Source of the DNA: DSQQ01 sp964443075
GTDB lineage: Bacteria > Chloroflexota > Anaerolineae > 4572-78 > J111
Direction: 5' to 3'
DNA: 64,000 bases
Assembly: GCA_964443075.1 (NCBI GenBank)
Contig: CAYUCB010000002.1
Location: forward strand, 1-64,000
How positions within the stretch are numbered: the stretch's first letter is position 1; each line of letters starts with the position of its first letter. Positions 51,815 to 60,896 of the stretch are shown here, in pieces. The notes under the pieces were generated by a model. That model ran no database searches and was not told the DNA's origin. It saw only the letters and a list, made by a program, of their open reading frames with translations. The position numbers and the translations under genes were made by a program.

Positions 51815-53158
51815 TTGAGACAAGCACCTAACAATCAAGGGCCGCGCGGCCATATTATTATCCTGGCGGCCATTCTGGCCGGAGTAGCCCTGGTGGTTTG
51901 GTATTTCAGCGCCGTCACAGTGGCCCCAGCCGCCCCAGAGCCGGCGAGGGTTTTCCCAACAGACACCCCGGCCAAAGTCACCTCTACCCCGCAACCCACT
52001 CTCACCCCTCACAAGAAAACGGCGGACGAGGTGTTTCCCAAACCAAAAACTGCGGCCACCGCAAAACCACGCCCGGCAACCCCCACCGTCACCCCAACGG
52101 CTACTCCGGCGGCCATCCGTCACCCCCTTAAAGCCGGTGAAACGCTTTGGAGTATTGCCGCCGAGTATGGCGTAGCGGTCGAAGAAATCACCGCTCTTAA
52201 CCGGGTTGACGATCCAACAGCGCTGCAAATTGGGCAGGCCCTGGTCATTCCGGTAACGGCCACACCCGCGCCCAGCCCCACCCGTCGAGCCACCCCCAAA
52301 GCCACCACGGCCCTGGATTTTCACCGCATTGAAGCCGGTGATACGCTGCTGGAAATAGCGCTGGCATATGACACCGACGTTGAAGCCCTGCTCACGGTCA
52401 ACCCCATGGTTGACCCCACCAACCTGCAAATTGGGCAAAAACTGCTCATCCCCCCCAGCGATGGTTCGCTGCCGGACCCGATTACCTGGGCGCCTACAGC
52501 GGTACACGAGGTTGAGAGCGGCGACACCTTGTTAGACATCGCCTTAACCTACGGCTCCAGCGTGGCGGACATTCTGGAAGCCAACCCGGAACTGGACCCA
52601 ACCCTGCTGCAAATCGGTCAGGCGTTGAATGTGCCCCTGACCCAGGCCAAACCCCGCACAGCCGCCAATGTCGCCGGTTCGGGTTCGGCCAAAAAATCAC
52701 CGCTCGCACCGATTTTAACCGAGGCCGACTTGTCGGCCTTGAAAAACGGCTCACCCAGCCTGGTGGGGCTGGAAACGGAGATGGCCCAGGCGGTCAACGC
52801 GCAGCGAGCCGCCTACGACCTGCCGCCCTACGCCATTGATGAGTCATTAACCCTCATGGCCTGGGGTCAGGCCCATGACATGGTCAAACGCGACTATTTT
52901 GGACACGTTACTCCCGAAGGCTATACCCTGCGCGACCGCTTCCAGGCGCAGAGTTTGCCCGTCAATTGGGTGGGCGAAAACATTTATTTGAGCGTCAAAC
53001 CGGCTAATCAGGCGGTTGAGGCCACTATTAGCTGGTTTATGGGCGACGCGCCGCACCGGCGCAATCTGCTACATGAAAATTTTAACCGTCTGGGCGTGGG
53101 GGTAGCGCAAGGCGAGTCGGGCTGGTACACCTTTGTACTGGTCTTTGCCGGAGACTAA
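51815..53158 (+). CDS. Secreted or anchored LysM-CAP protein, three LysM repeats
   Basis: 447 residues. TTG 51815 is used because GGAGG lies 6 bases upstream; GTG 51782 would add 11 residues. One membrane helix (HIIILAAILAGVALVVWYFS, about 12-32) is followed by a Pro/Thr linker. LysM domains lie at about 103-146, 169-212 and 231-274 (pattern AGETLWSIAAEYGV...LQIGQALVIP). A CAP/SCP domain follows at 324-447 with AHDMVKRDYFGHVTPEG, ENIY, HRRNLLHENFNRLGVGV. LysM binds peptidoglycan or chitin-like glycans; CAP function in bacteria is poorly known. Its paralogue follows at once. Confidence 0.88.
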   Translation: MRQAPNNQGPRGHIIILAAILAGVALVVWYFSAVTVAPAAPEPARVFPTDTPAKVTSTPQPTLTPHKKTADEVFPKPKTAATAKPRPATPTVTPTATPAAIRHPLKAGETLWSIAAEYGVAVEEITALNRVDDPTALQIGQALVIPVTATPAPSPTRRATPKATTALDFHRIEAGDTLLEIALAYDTDVEALLTVNPMVDPTNLQIGQKLLIPPSDGSLPDPITWAPTAVHEVESGDTLLDIALTYGSSVADILEANPELDPTLLQIGQALNVPLTQAKPRTAANVAGSGSAKKSPLAPILTEADLSALKNGSPSLVGLETEMAQAVNAQRAAYDLPPYAIDESLTLMAWGQAHDMVKRDYFGHVTPEGYTLRDRFQAQSLPVNWVGENIYLSVKPANQAVEATISWFMGDAPHRRNLLHENFNRLGVGVAQGESGWYTFVLVFAGD

Positions 53159-53164
53159 ACCAAT

Positions 53165-54625
53165 TTGTCCAGATGGAAAATTTGGGAATTACTTGAACAT
53201 CTGCCCGGCTATTGGTGGGGTTGGTTAGGGCTAACCCTGGTTTTAATCGGGTTGGTGGCCTGGGTGCAGGTTAACATGCTTCAGGTTGCGCCGACCCCCA
53301 CCGTGCAGATTGTCCTTCCGCCTACCGCCACCGCTGCCCCCGCTGACGCTGTCACCCCGCTGGCCGATTCACCGGGGATTGCCATTGTGGATATGACGCC
53401 CCTGGCCAGCCCAACTCTTACCCCCACGCCAACAGCTACGCCAACGCCCACGGCTACCCCCGCGCCGCTGTTTATCTTCCACACCGTTAAACCGGGTGAA
53501 ACGCTTATCTCCATTGCCGCCAAGTATACCATCTCCACCGAAGCCCTGCTGGCCGCCAATGACATCCGCGACCCTAACAATCTGGAGCCGGGCACGCATT
53601 TGCTCATTCCGCCCCATGAGGGGTTGCGCGTGCCGGTGGTACCCCATACCGTGGTCAAGGGCGATACCCTGTTAAGTATTGCCGCTAAATATGGCTCCAG
53701 CGTAAAGAAGATTGTGGCGGCTAACCCCGGCCTCAACCCCGACAAACTGCCGGTGGGCCAAGCTATTGCCGTGCCGGTAATATTTAAGGAGGAAAAACCC
53801 ATCGCACCGGCGGCAGAGGGGGGTGAGCCGGTTTATTATACGGTGGTTGAGGGCGATACACCCCTGGGAATTGCCCAGCAGTATAGCATTCCGGTGGAAC
53901 TGCTGCTGGTGGCTAACGAGATTACCGACCCAACCGGGCTGCAAATCGGCCAGCAGTTGGTTATCCCCCCCAGTGAGGGGTTAACCCAGGGCGTGCCGAT
54001 TATTTTGTACGACATGCAACAGGGCGACAGCTTGCTAAAATTAGCCAGCACCTTTGGCTCCAGCGTTAAGGATATTCTGGCGGCCAACCCTAATTTAATT
54101 CCCTCGACCCTCAAGCCGGGCGAAACCGTGGCCATTCCGGTGATTTTCGCCCCGCCCCGGCCTACGCCCGACCCTTCGCAAGTTAACCGGCCCAAGCCGA
54201 CCCCCATGCCGCCGCCGCCCAGCCTGGACCAAATGGCCGGACAGATGGTGGCCGGGGTTAATGTCGAGCGGGAAAACGCCGGTTTGCCCCCTTACCAGCT
54301 TGACCGGGAGATTGCCGCTATGGCTCTGGCTCATGCCCAGGATATGGTAGTGCGCGGCTTTTTTGCCCACGTGACCCCGGAGGGGTTAACCCTGCGCGAC
54401 CGGTTTGACAAGGCCGATGTTACTGGGATCATAAACGTGGGTGAGGACATTCAACGTAATACCAAACCGGCTCAGGAAACGGTGGCTTTTACCTTGAATT
54501 GGTTTATGAACAGCCGCCCCCACCGGGCCAATATTTTGCACCCTAACCACAATCGCATTGGCGTGGGGGTAGTTGAAGGGCCACCGGGCTGGTATACTTT
54601 TGTGTTGGTTTTTGCGGAGCGGTAA
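53165..54625 (+). CDS. Secreted or anchored LysM-CAP protein, four LysM repeats
   Basis: 486 residues, TTG start 6 bases after the previous stop; no ATG is available in frame near the start and the ribosome site is weak, so coupling is likely. A membrane helix (WLGLTLVLIGLVAWVQV, about 20-37), a Thr/Pro linker, LysM at about 102-146, 158-202, 219-263 and 277-321, and CAP at 355-486 (AHAQDMVVRGFFAHVTPEG, HRANILHPNHNRIGVGV). The second and fourth LysM are diverged (QQGDSLLKLAS). Tandem duplication with the upstream gene is evident from the shared architecture and the common ending GWYTFVLVFA. Confidence 0.88.
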   Translation: MSRWKIWELLEHLPGYWWGWLGLTLVLIGLVAWVQVNMLQVAPTPTVQIVLPPTATAAPADAVTPLADSPGIAIVDMTPLASPTLTPTPTATPTPTATPAPLFIFHTVKPGETLISIAAKYTISTEALLAANDIRDPNNLEPGTHLLIPPHEGLRVPVVPHTVVKGDTLLSIAAKYGSSVKKIVAANPGLNPDKLPVGQAIAVPVIFKEEKPIAPAAEGGEPVYYTVVEGDTPLGIAQQYSIPVELLLVANEITDPTGLQIGQQLVIPPSEGLTQGVPIILYDMQQGDSLLKLASTFGSSVKDILAANPNLIPSTLKPGETVAIPVIFAPPRPTPDPSQVNRPKPTPMPPPPSLDQMAGQMVAGVNVERENAGLPPYQLDREIAAMALAHAQDMVVRGFFAHVTPEGLTLRDRFDKADVTGIINVGEDIQRNTKPAQETVAFTLNWFMNSRPHRANILHPNHNRIGVGVVEGPPGWYTFVLVFAER

Positions 54626-54641
54626 ATCAGTATAAAATCAA

Positions 54642-54667
54642 AAGCCGGACTCGTTAAAGTCCGGCTT
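54642..54667 (+). terminator. Terminator of the LysM-CAP operon
   Basis: 10-bp stem AAGCCGGACT/AGTCCGGCTT with a 6-base loop, 17 bases after the stop. The T-run is short (TCTTT), so termination may be partial. Confidence 0.65.
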
Positions 54668-54675
54668 AATCTTTA

Positions 54676-54795
54676 ATGCGCAAAAACCTACAAAACCTAG
54701 CCTTAATCCTAATTATCACCATTGCATGGTTCAGCAGCGTTTACTTTGCCATAACCGCCCTGTTACCTGATCTGGCCCTGGCCGGCCTTTGGTAA
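54676..54795 (+). CDS. Possible small membrane protein
   Basis: 39 codons: RKNLQNLALILIITIAWFSS followed by VYFAITALLPDLALAGLW. A basic start and one or two hydrophobic stretches suit a small membrane protein. There is no strong ribosome site and it follows a terminator, so it may be chance. Confidence 0.35.
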   Translation: MRKNLQNLALILIITIAWFSSVYFAITALLPDLALAGLW

Positions 54796-54796
54796 A

Positions 54797-54952
54797 TCAA
54801 CCCGGCCCATACTGCCAAACCAATACCCCTACCGCCCCGGCAATAACCACTAAAGACCAGAAAAGACGCTGCCGCCGATCCTGCTCACCCTTCGAGCGCA
54901 CCAACTCACCCAACTGAGTTAAAAATTGCGTAGGAACTTTCAAAACTTTCAT
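54797..54952 (-). CDS. Small single-pass membrane protein
   Basis: 51 residues from ATG 54952: a cytoplasmic start KVLKVPTQFLTQLGELVRSKGEQDRRQR and one helix LFWSLVVIAGAVGVLVWQYG. The frame is open upstream to 55054, but the start of a short tail-anchored-like protein fits better. It lies just downstream of the FHA gene on the same strand. Function unknown. Confidence 0.5.
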   Translation of the reverse strand: MKVLKVPTQFLTQLGELVRSKGEQDRRQRLFWSLVVIAGAVGVLVWQYGPG

Positions 54953-55067
54953 ACTCTGAATATAACCCCTCACCCAGAGCCAAGTCAAACTCATTTTATT
55001 GTTTCCGGCTGTATCCAGGCTTGCAATTTTGCCAGTGAAAAACTGTAGTTTCACTCCTTATGTTTGG

Positions 55068-57110
55068 TTATTTCGTCCAGCTAAGGCGCTCTTCGGCCCA
55101 ACCGCGGCTGGCGTAGGTATCCGTGCCCACAGAACCATCGGGAGAGCCTTCCATCGTAAAGAGTTGACGCTGACCGTCGCCGCTGGGGGTCATGGCCCAG
55201 ACGGCCCAGGGGCCGCCGCGATTGCTGACAAAGGCAATCGCGTTGCCATCAGGCGACCAGGTGGGCAGGCCGTCATTCGCCGGGTCTTCGGTTAACCGTT
55301 CCATGTCAGAGCCATCAACATTGGCAATATAAACATCCCAGTTGCCATCACGCTTAGACATAAAAACAACCCGCTTGCCATCGGGCGACAGCGCCGGAGC
55401 GGTATCTTCATCAGCGTTGGTGATGGTTTGAATATTTTCCATCTTGTCGTTAGAAAGACGCAGACCAAAAGCCGTATTGCCCCAGCCTTTAAATACAAGC
55501 TGACCGTTAGCCCCAACGGTGGGATATTCGCCCTCGTTCATCAAAACAGCCTCGCCCAGTTCGGTAGAGCCATCAGTTTTGTATAATTGCGATTGGCGCG
55601 TGCCGGAACGCCGGCTTAAGAAAATCACGCTGGCCCCATCGGCCCCCCAAGTGGGCAACTGGTCTTCGATGAAGTTGGAAATAAGAAAGCCGTTGGCCCC
55701 GCTCACATCCATGGTTACCAGGCCCCGCGAGTCACCCTTCCAGGAGTGGAAGGCAATGCGCGAACCATCGGCGTTAAAGGCGGGCTGGCTGGCTCCGCCT
55801 CGATAGAATTTAGTCCCCGAGCCATCAGCCTGACCAAAGTAAAGGTCGTAGTCGTTGCCGTTAAAGGTGGCGTAAGCAATGGTGCCCACCAGGGCCGATT
55901 TAGGCACCACTTGCGGCGCGGGAATTAGCGGTGGGCGGGTGGGGGTAGGGCTGGGTTCCGGGCTGGGAGTGGCGCTGGCGGCTACCGCTACCGGCGTGTC
56001 TTCGGCCAGAGGGGTGCCCAGAGCCAGAGATAGCTCACGCCCGGCGTCAATTGAATCTAAGCGGATGGTGGTCACAGCCACATTCTGCGGCGCGAATATC
56101 AGAGCCACATTATACTTTTCGGGTTTTAGTTCAAACAGCAGGCTTTGCGGGACGCTCCCGCCGGGGGTTAGGGTGAGATCGTTATAGCGGTCAATCGCTC
56201 CCAACCGTTTAAGGCCCTCAGGGCTGGTGGTGCTGCCGGCTTCTTTAAATTTTTCACCATCAGCCCCCAGCAAACCAAAATCGCTCACCGAGGTGATAAA
56301 GTTGGCGTTACCCACGTTAGAAACTCTTACTTTAACCAGCAGCAGGGCTTTATCGGTGCTGGGGAGAGCGCCCAACATAATCGGCTGCACTTCTGAAGAG
56401 ACAATTTCAACCACGGGAATAGCCAACTGCGGGCCGCTGGGGGTAGGGGTATTGGTAGGGCCGCCGCTGGGGGTTTGCTGGCCCAGGCTGTTGCCGGTAG
56501 CGCCCGGCACGGGTTGGCCCTGCACCACTTCGGCGGTAGCCGTCGCCGCCGGTTGAGAACCGCCAAACACCAGAAACGCGCCCAAGCCCAGCAGCAGTAA
56601 CAACACAATCACCCCGCCAATAATCCAGGGGGTCATGTTTGTTTGAGGGCCTTCGGGCGCAGCGGCCGCCGCGGGGGCAGCAGCAGCGGCTACCGCCGGG
56701 GCAGAAGTGGCCGCCGCCGATTCTCGCTGGGTGGCGGTCATGGCTACGGTTGATTGAGAGGAGGCCGCTTTTTCCCAAAACAGGCGGGTTTCGGCCATTT
56801 GGATAATGGTTCCGGGGGGTAGTTCGGTCCAGATATCGGCTTCTAAGCGACTGCCGCCAACCAGCGTGCCGTTGGCGCTGTGCAAATCTTTAACCTCTAC
56901 CCCGGCGGCCGTCCGGCGCAGTTCGGCATGATAACGCGACGCGCGCGGATCAGTCAAAACTACATCGTTATCCAGTTCGCGGCCCAACCGCAAGGCCGTG
57001 CCCTCCTCCGGGGGCAGAGGGAATTTGTCGGATTGACCATTAGGATGACGTACCACCAGGTGGTCAACAAAATAGTCATCCTCGCGCTGTTTTTGCAAAT
57101 CGTCAGACAT
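55068..57110 (-). CDS. FHA domain membrane protein with TolB-like PD40 propeller
   Basis: 680 residues from ATG 57110 (GAGGA upstream). Domains in order: FHA at about 14-110 (LRLGRELDNDVVLTDPRASRYHAELRR, HSANGTLVGG), which binds phosphothreonine; an Ala-rich linker; one membrane helix WIIGGVIVLLLLLGLGAFLVF (about 160-180); a Thr/Pro linker; a DUF4352-like sandwich (about 215-345); a Thr/Pro stretch; and a PD40/TolB propeller (SPDGKRVVFMSKRDGNWDVY, SPDGNAIAFVSNRGG). It may relay a cytoplasmic phosphorylation state to an external glycan- or protein-binding propeller; this is inference. No Ser/Thr kinase is in the window. Confidence 0.85.
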   Translation of the reverse strand: MSDDLQKQREDDYFVDHLVVRHPNGQSDKFPLPPEEGTALRLGRELDNDVVLTDPRASRYHAELRRTAAGVEVKDLHSANGTLVGGSRLEADIWTELPPGTIIQMAETRLFWEKAASSQSTVAMTATQRESAAATSAPAVAAAAAPAAAAAPEGPQTNMTPWIIGGVIVLLLLLGLGAFLVFGGSQPAATATAEVVQGQPVPGATGNSLGQQTPSGGPTNTPTPSGPQLAIPVVEIVSSEVQPIMLGALPSTDKALLLVKVRVSNVGNANFITSVSDFGLLGADGEKFKEAGSTTSPEGLKRLGAIDRYNDLTLTPGGSVPQSLLFELKPEKYNVALIFAPQNVAVTTIRLDSIDAGRELSLALGTPLAEDTPVAVAASATPSPEPSPTPTRPPLIPAPQVVPKSALVGTIAYATFNGNDYDLYFGQADGSGTKFYRGGASQPAFNADGSRIAFHSWKGDSRGLVTMDVSGANGFLISNFIEDQLPTWGADGASVIFLSRRSGTRQSQLYKTDGSTELGEAVLMNEGEYPTVGANGQLVFKGWGNTAFGLRLSNDKMENIQTITNADEDTAPALSPDGKRVVFMSKRDGNWDVYIANVDGSDMERLTEDPANDGLPTWSPDGNAIAFVSNRGGPWAVWAMTPSGDGQRQLFTMEGSPDGSVGTDTYASRGWAEERLSWTK

Positions 57111-57277
57111 GATAGTTTCCTCGCACAAAAGTTAAAATAGATGTGTCAGGCATAGGCCCGGTTCCCATAACAGACCTATTTTTGAAAAGCCTTGTCTTTA
57201 ACAGAGCAGATGGTAAGGGATTTTTTAAAATGTGGCAAACTCGTGGGGGGTAATCTGGTATAGCTGTTTTGAGAGGA

Positions 57278-58357
57278 TTATGATGAAACAACGGTTGAAA
57301 TCACCCGCGCCAGGGTGGGGGGATGCAGCACCATATTGGCATACGAGGCGTTGGCCATGGGGCAGCTACATTCGCCCTGGGCAATACTGCGGCGCAGGGC
57401 GGCCATGGTTTGGCTTTGCCAGATGGGGCGCAGGTTGTAGTTGTGCTGGCGCAGGTTGCCCACGCCCTCGGCGCGGATACAGCAGCTCCACAGGTCGCCG
57501 TTGGGGGCAATCTGACAACTGGCCCAACCAGCGTAACAAGGGATAACCTGGCGCTGTTCATACAGGATGCGTTTGGCAAGCTGGTAATATTCGGCTCGGA
57601 AGGCCTGGGTGATTTTGGCAAAACCTTTCACCGGGCGTTCCCTGGCTTTTTGGCTGAGAAAATCGGCTACGGGGCCATATTTTTCAACCAGGGGGGTAAT
57701 GTCCCAATCAATGGTATCTAGTTCAACCCGTTCTTCGGCAATTTCGGTAATGTAACTATCAGGTTCTAACTCGGCCAGACCGGTGTAAATTTCAAAAAAG
57801 CGGTCAATATTGAAGTTGGAGATGACAGTATGGTTGGTTAGTACCAGGTTTTTGTGCTGTTTTTGCAGGGCTTTGAGTTCGGCCCAGGTTTTCATGGCCT
57901 TAGCCCAGTTACCGGGCACCATACGAATTTCATCATGACGCTGACCGACTTCATCCAGCGACAGATTGATGCCAATATTGGCTTTGGGCGCGCCGACGCA
58001 CAGCCGGTCAACCTGTTCTAAAATCTGGCGGGTGAGGATGCCGTTGGTGGGGATGGTGATAACGGAGGGGCGGCAGTGCCGGTAGGCCGAGAGGGCCATG
58101 TCGGCCGTATCTTTGCGCATAAATGGTTCGCCGCCGGTAAAGGTAAAGTAAAGCGGCCCGCGCCCGATGTTGGCAAAGGTTTTATCCCATTCTTCCAGGG
58201 TCATATCATCGTTAGGTTTGCGCCACACATCGCAGGTTTTGCACTTGCTGTTGCAGCGGTAACTGACGCTGATAACAATGGAGAAAGGCATCATAGTGGG
58301 CCAGCCAAAATGGCGATAAGCCCAATAAAGGGGCAGCTTGGGGAGTAAGGTAAACAT
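57278..58357 (-). CDS. Radical SAM protein with SPASM-like C-terminus
   Basis: 359 residues. The cluster motif CNSKCKTCDVW (CxxxCxxC, about residues 35-45) is followed by FTFTGGEPFMRKD and NLSLDEVGQRHDEIR, all as in radical SAM maturases. The C-terminus has CYAGWASCQIAPNGDLWSCC, a SPASM/twitch-like set of cysteines for auxiliary clusters, and CSCPMANASYANM. Such enzymes modify peptides or build cofactors; no precursor peptide was found nearby. It is first or last of a set of radical SAM genes on this strand (57-63 kb). Confidence 0.88.
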   Translation of the reverse strand: MFTLLPKLPLYWAYRHFGWPTMMPFSIVISVSYRCNSKCKTCDVWRKPNDDMTLEEWDKTFANIGRGPLYFTFTGGEPFMRKDTADMALSAYRHCRPSVITIPTNGILTRQILEQVDRLCVGAPKANIGINLSLDEVGQRHDEIRMVPGNWAKAMKTWAELKALQKQHKNLVLTNHTVISNFNIDRFFEIYTGLAELEPDSYITEIAEERVELDTIDWDITPLVEKYGPVADFLSQKARERPVKGFAKITQAFRAEYYQLAKRILYEQRQVIPCYAGWASCQIAPNGDLWSCCIRAEGVGNLRQHNYNLRPIWQSQTMAALRRSIAQGECSCPMANASYANMVLHPPTLARVISTVVSS

Positions 58358-58379
58358 AACAGGTCAAATGTAATCGGGG

Positions 58380-59162
58380 CTATTTACCGGGAAAATTCGG
58401 TTTGCGTTTTTCAAAGAAGGCGCGGAGACCTTCTTTATAATCCTCGCTGTCATACACTGCTCGCCGGAGGGCTTGAACCCGCTCAAAAGCTTCGGGGTTA
58501 AGCGGGGCAGCTTCGCGCAACACTCTGAGTTGTTCTTTAAGCACCGAAACAACCAGGGGGGAATTTTCGGATATTTGGTTGGCTAACTGATAGGTGACAT
58601 CTTCTAACGCTTCCAGGGGGACGACGCGGTTGACAATACCGGCTTCATAGGCCCGTTGGGCGGAAATAGATTGGCCGGTAAAGAGCGCCTCTTTGATTAA
58701 GAGCAGGTGGGTGGTGCGCATGAAGTTAAGTACCCCCGATAAGTTATAGGGCACGCCTAGCTTGGCCGGAGTAATAGTAAAGGTTGAGGCCTCACTTGCC
58801 ACCACCAAATCGCAGCTTATCACCATTTCGCACGCGCCGCCCCAAACGCTGCCTTCAATCATAGCGATAACGGGGTGGGGATGCTCGTGGATAGCGCGAA
58901 TAACCTGGCGTAAGGGGTCGGTATAGGTTAGAGGGTCGCGTCCGCCCTTTTGGGGCAATTCGTTCACATCGTGTCCGGCCGACCAGACTTTTTGGCCTTT
59001 GGCCGCCCGCAAAATTACCACCCGAACATCCAGCGAGGCCATTGCCGTTAGGGTGTTGGTAATTTCATTAATCAAATCTGAACTGAGGGCGTTACGTCTT
59101 TGAGGGTTATTTAAGGTGATAACCCCAATTGAATCAGAAACAGACGTAAGGACGAGTGGCAT
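58380..59162 (-). CDS. scpB: Methylmalonyl-CoA decarboxylase (ScpB-like crotonase)
   Basis: 260 residues of the crotonase fold. It carries the specific marks of E. coli ScpB/YgfG: KVWSAGHDVNELP, GGRDPLTYTDPLRQV, EGSVWGGACEMVIS, TPAKLGVPYNLSG and the ending RRAVYDSEDYKEGLRAFFEK. ScpB decarboxylates methylmalonyl-CoA to propionyl-CoA. The oxyanion-hole residues are in SAGHD and VWGGA. It starts only 4 bases before the stop of the upstream B12 radical SAM gene, so the two are co-transcribed. Methylmalonyl-CoA mutase, the usual partner, is not in the window. Confidence 0.88.
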   Translation of the reverse strand: MPLVLTSVSDSIGVITLNNPQRRNALSSDLINEITNTLTAMASLDVRVVILRAAKGQKVWSAGHDVNELPQKGGRDPLTYTDPLRQVIRAIHEHPHPVIAMIEGSVWGGACEMVISCDLVVASEASTFTITPAKLGVPYNLSGVLNFMRTTHLLLIKEALFTGQSISAQRAYEAGIVNRVVPLEALEDVTYQLANQISENSPLVVSVLKEQLRVLREAAPLNPEAFERVQALRRAVYDSEDYKEGLRAFFEKRKPNFPGK

Positions 59163-59165
59163 ATT

Positions 59166-60677
59166 TTATACCACCGCTTTCTGCCGCTCACCCATCCCCA
59201 GGAGCATGCTGGCGGCGGTTTTAACATAGTAGGGCAAACGCTGCCAGGTATCTTTACGGGTGGCAATGCGGGCGATACGTTTGGGGCGCAGATAAAAGCG
59301 GCGATGGGCTTCGTGCCATTTGCGCTCAACTGTTTCTTTATCCAGGTCGCCAAAAACAAAGTGAGCTTTGTCATCTTGAATGGCAATCTGCGACCAATCC
59401 ATTTGGTCTGAAAAAACATCGCCGTGCTGTTTGAGTGTTTCCCACATTTCGGTGCCGGGAAAAGGCGCGGCCATCATAAAATGGGCCAGGTCCGGGTCCA
59501 ATTGCAGCGCCAGTTGGATGGTCTTTTCCATTGACTCCTCGGTTTCGCCGGGCATGCCAAAAATGAAAAAACCCATAGTTTGCAGTTTGGCCGCCTTTGA
59601 CCATTTAAATGCCTGGCGCACCATCTCGACCGTTTGCCCTTTTTTAATCACGTGGCGCAGCATCCAATCATCGCCATTTTCTACGCCAAAGCCGACCCGC
59701 TTACAGCCGGCCTGCTTCATCAACTGAAACAACTCGGCATCGGTATTGTTAACCTTCATGCCGTGAATCGTCACCCAGGGCACGTGGTTGAGATTGGCTT
59801 TAATCAGCGCCCGACATAATTCTTTGGCCCGGTTCTTGTCCAGGTTCCAGATGTCGTCGGTGATGCCGATTTCGGTGGCCCCCAGTTCTTTCACCAGCCA
59901 TTCCCACTCGGCAATCACGTTCTCTACGCTGCGACCGCGCCAGGTATCGCCGGTGATGGGTTTGGAACAATAGGTGCATTTGTACGGACACCCCCGCGAG
60001 GTGACAATGGTGTAAGCGCGGGCGTTCATATCCAGGCCATCGGTGAGCGGGTTAAGGTTGGTGTAGCGGTCAATCTTAAACAGGGGAAAAGCGGGAAAAG
60101 GAATGGCGTCCACATCATCAGGCAGAGGCCGGTCCAGGTTGTGCTGAATTTTACCCTCAAGGTTGCGCCAGGAGAGGCCGAGGATGCGGCCCCAACCGGC
60201 TTCGGGGTTGAACAGGCGAGGAGAAAATTGTGAATTGTGAATGGTGAATGGTGAATTGTGAGCTTGGTCATTCACCATTGACAATTCTTTTTCCAGCGCC
60301 CGCATAATTTCGATGATGGTGTATTCCCCTTCGCCGCGCACCACCAGATCAACCTGGGGTTTTTGCATGGATTCGTGCGGCATCAGGGTTAAGTGCGGCC
60401 CACCCAGGATGGTGAGGGCGCCGCGCTGTTTGGCAATGGTCGCCGCTTCCCAGGCTTGGGTAATCAGGGGGGTGGGAGCAGACAGGCAAACAATATCATA
60501 CGGGTCGCGGGCCAGCCGTTCATCCAGCGACTCTACCTCGGCTTCGACGGAGGCGTCCCAGATATCGCACTCGTAACCGTGCGCCAACAGCGAACCGGCC
60601 AAATAACCCAGGCCCATATGCACGTGTTTACGGCTGTTCCAAACCTCGGATTCGGGGCTGGCAAGTAAAACTCTCAA
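59166..60677 (-). CDS. B12-binding domain radical SAM protein (paralogue A)
   Basis: 503 residues. A B12-binding-like Rossmann half (RVLLASPESEVWNSRKHVHMGLGYLAGSLLA, DIVCLSAPTPLITQAWE, LTILGGPHLTLMPHES), then the radical SAM cluster TSRGCPYKCTYCSKPI (CxxxCxxC, about residue 230). FFIFGMPGETEESM and MMAAPFPGTEMWE are typical of the Elp3/MiaB-type radical SAM barrel. The C-terminus RRFYLRPKRIARIATRKDTW is shared with paralogue B at 61876. Chemistry unknown; such proteins methylate unactivated carbons or form rings. An insertion of about 15 residues around 140 (SMVNDQAHNSPFTIHNSQF) is encoded by a TGAATGGTGAA-type repeat. Confidence 0.88.
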   Translation of the reverse strand: MRVLLASPESEVWNSRKHVHMGLGYLAGSLLAHGYECDIWDASVEAEVESLDERLARDPYDIVCLSAPTPLITQAWEAATIAKQRGALTILGGPHLTLMPHESMQKPQVDLVVRGEGEYTIIEIMRALEKELSMVNDQAHNSPFTIHNSQFSPRLFNPEAGWGRILGLSWRNLEGKIQHNLDRPLPDDVDAIPFPAFPLFKIDRYTNLNPLTDGLDMNARAYTIVTSRGCPYKCTYCSKPITGDTWRGRSVENVIAEWEWLVKELGATEIGITDDIWNLDKNRAKELCRALIKANLNHVPWVTIHGMKVNNTDAELFQLMKQAGCKRVGFGVENGDDWMLRHVIKKGQTVEMVRQAFKWSKAAKLQTMGFFIFGMPGETEESMEKTIQLALQLDPDLAHFMMAAPFPGTEMWETLKQHGDVFSDQMDWSQIAIQDDKAHFVFGDLDKETVERKWHEAHRRFYLRPKRIARIATRKDTWQRLPYYVKTAASMLLGMGERQKAVV

Positions 60678-60695
60678 AGTAATCCTCCAATTTTG

Positions 60696-60896
60696 TCAAA
60701 CATCATTACGCGGTAATGAGGGAATATCAAGGTCACGACAAATTTTGCTCGCAAGTACATCCGAGATTTCGCTATGCCGTGGCACGGTTGAGGTTCTACG
60801 ATTGGCCGGATTCCAGTAAACCGAATGTTTGCCGCCCTCACGTAATAACTCGCAACCACAGTGGTTGAGATGTTTTAATAAAGCCCGTCGCTTCAT
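60696..60896 (-). CDS. hicA: HicA-family toxin
   Basis: 66 residues: RRALLKHLNHCGCELLREGGKHSVYWNPANRRTSTVPRHSEISDVLASKICRDLDI. The catalytic His is in GGKHSVYW and the fold is the small dsRNA-binding-like one. ATG 60896 overlaps the hicB stop by one base (TGATG). Codon and base use resemble the neighbours. It lies between the two B12 radical SAM genes, so hicBA was probably inserted there. Confidence 0.88.
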   Translation of the reverse strand: MKRRALLKHLNHCGCELLREGGKHSVYWNPANRRTSTVPRHSEISDVLASKICRDLDIPSLPRNDV

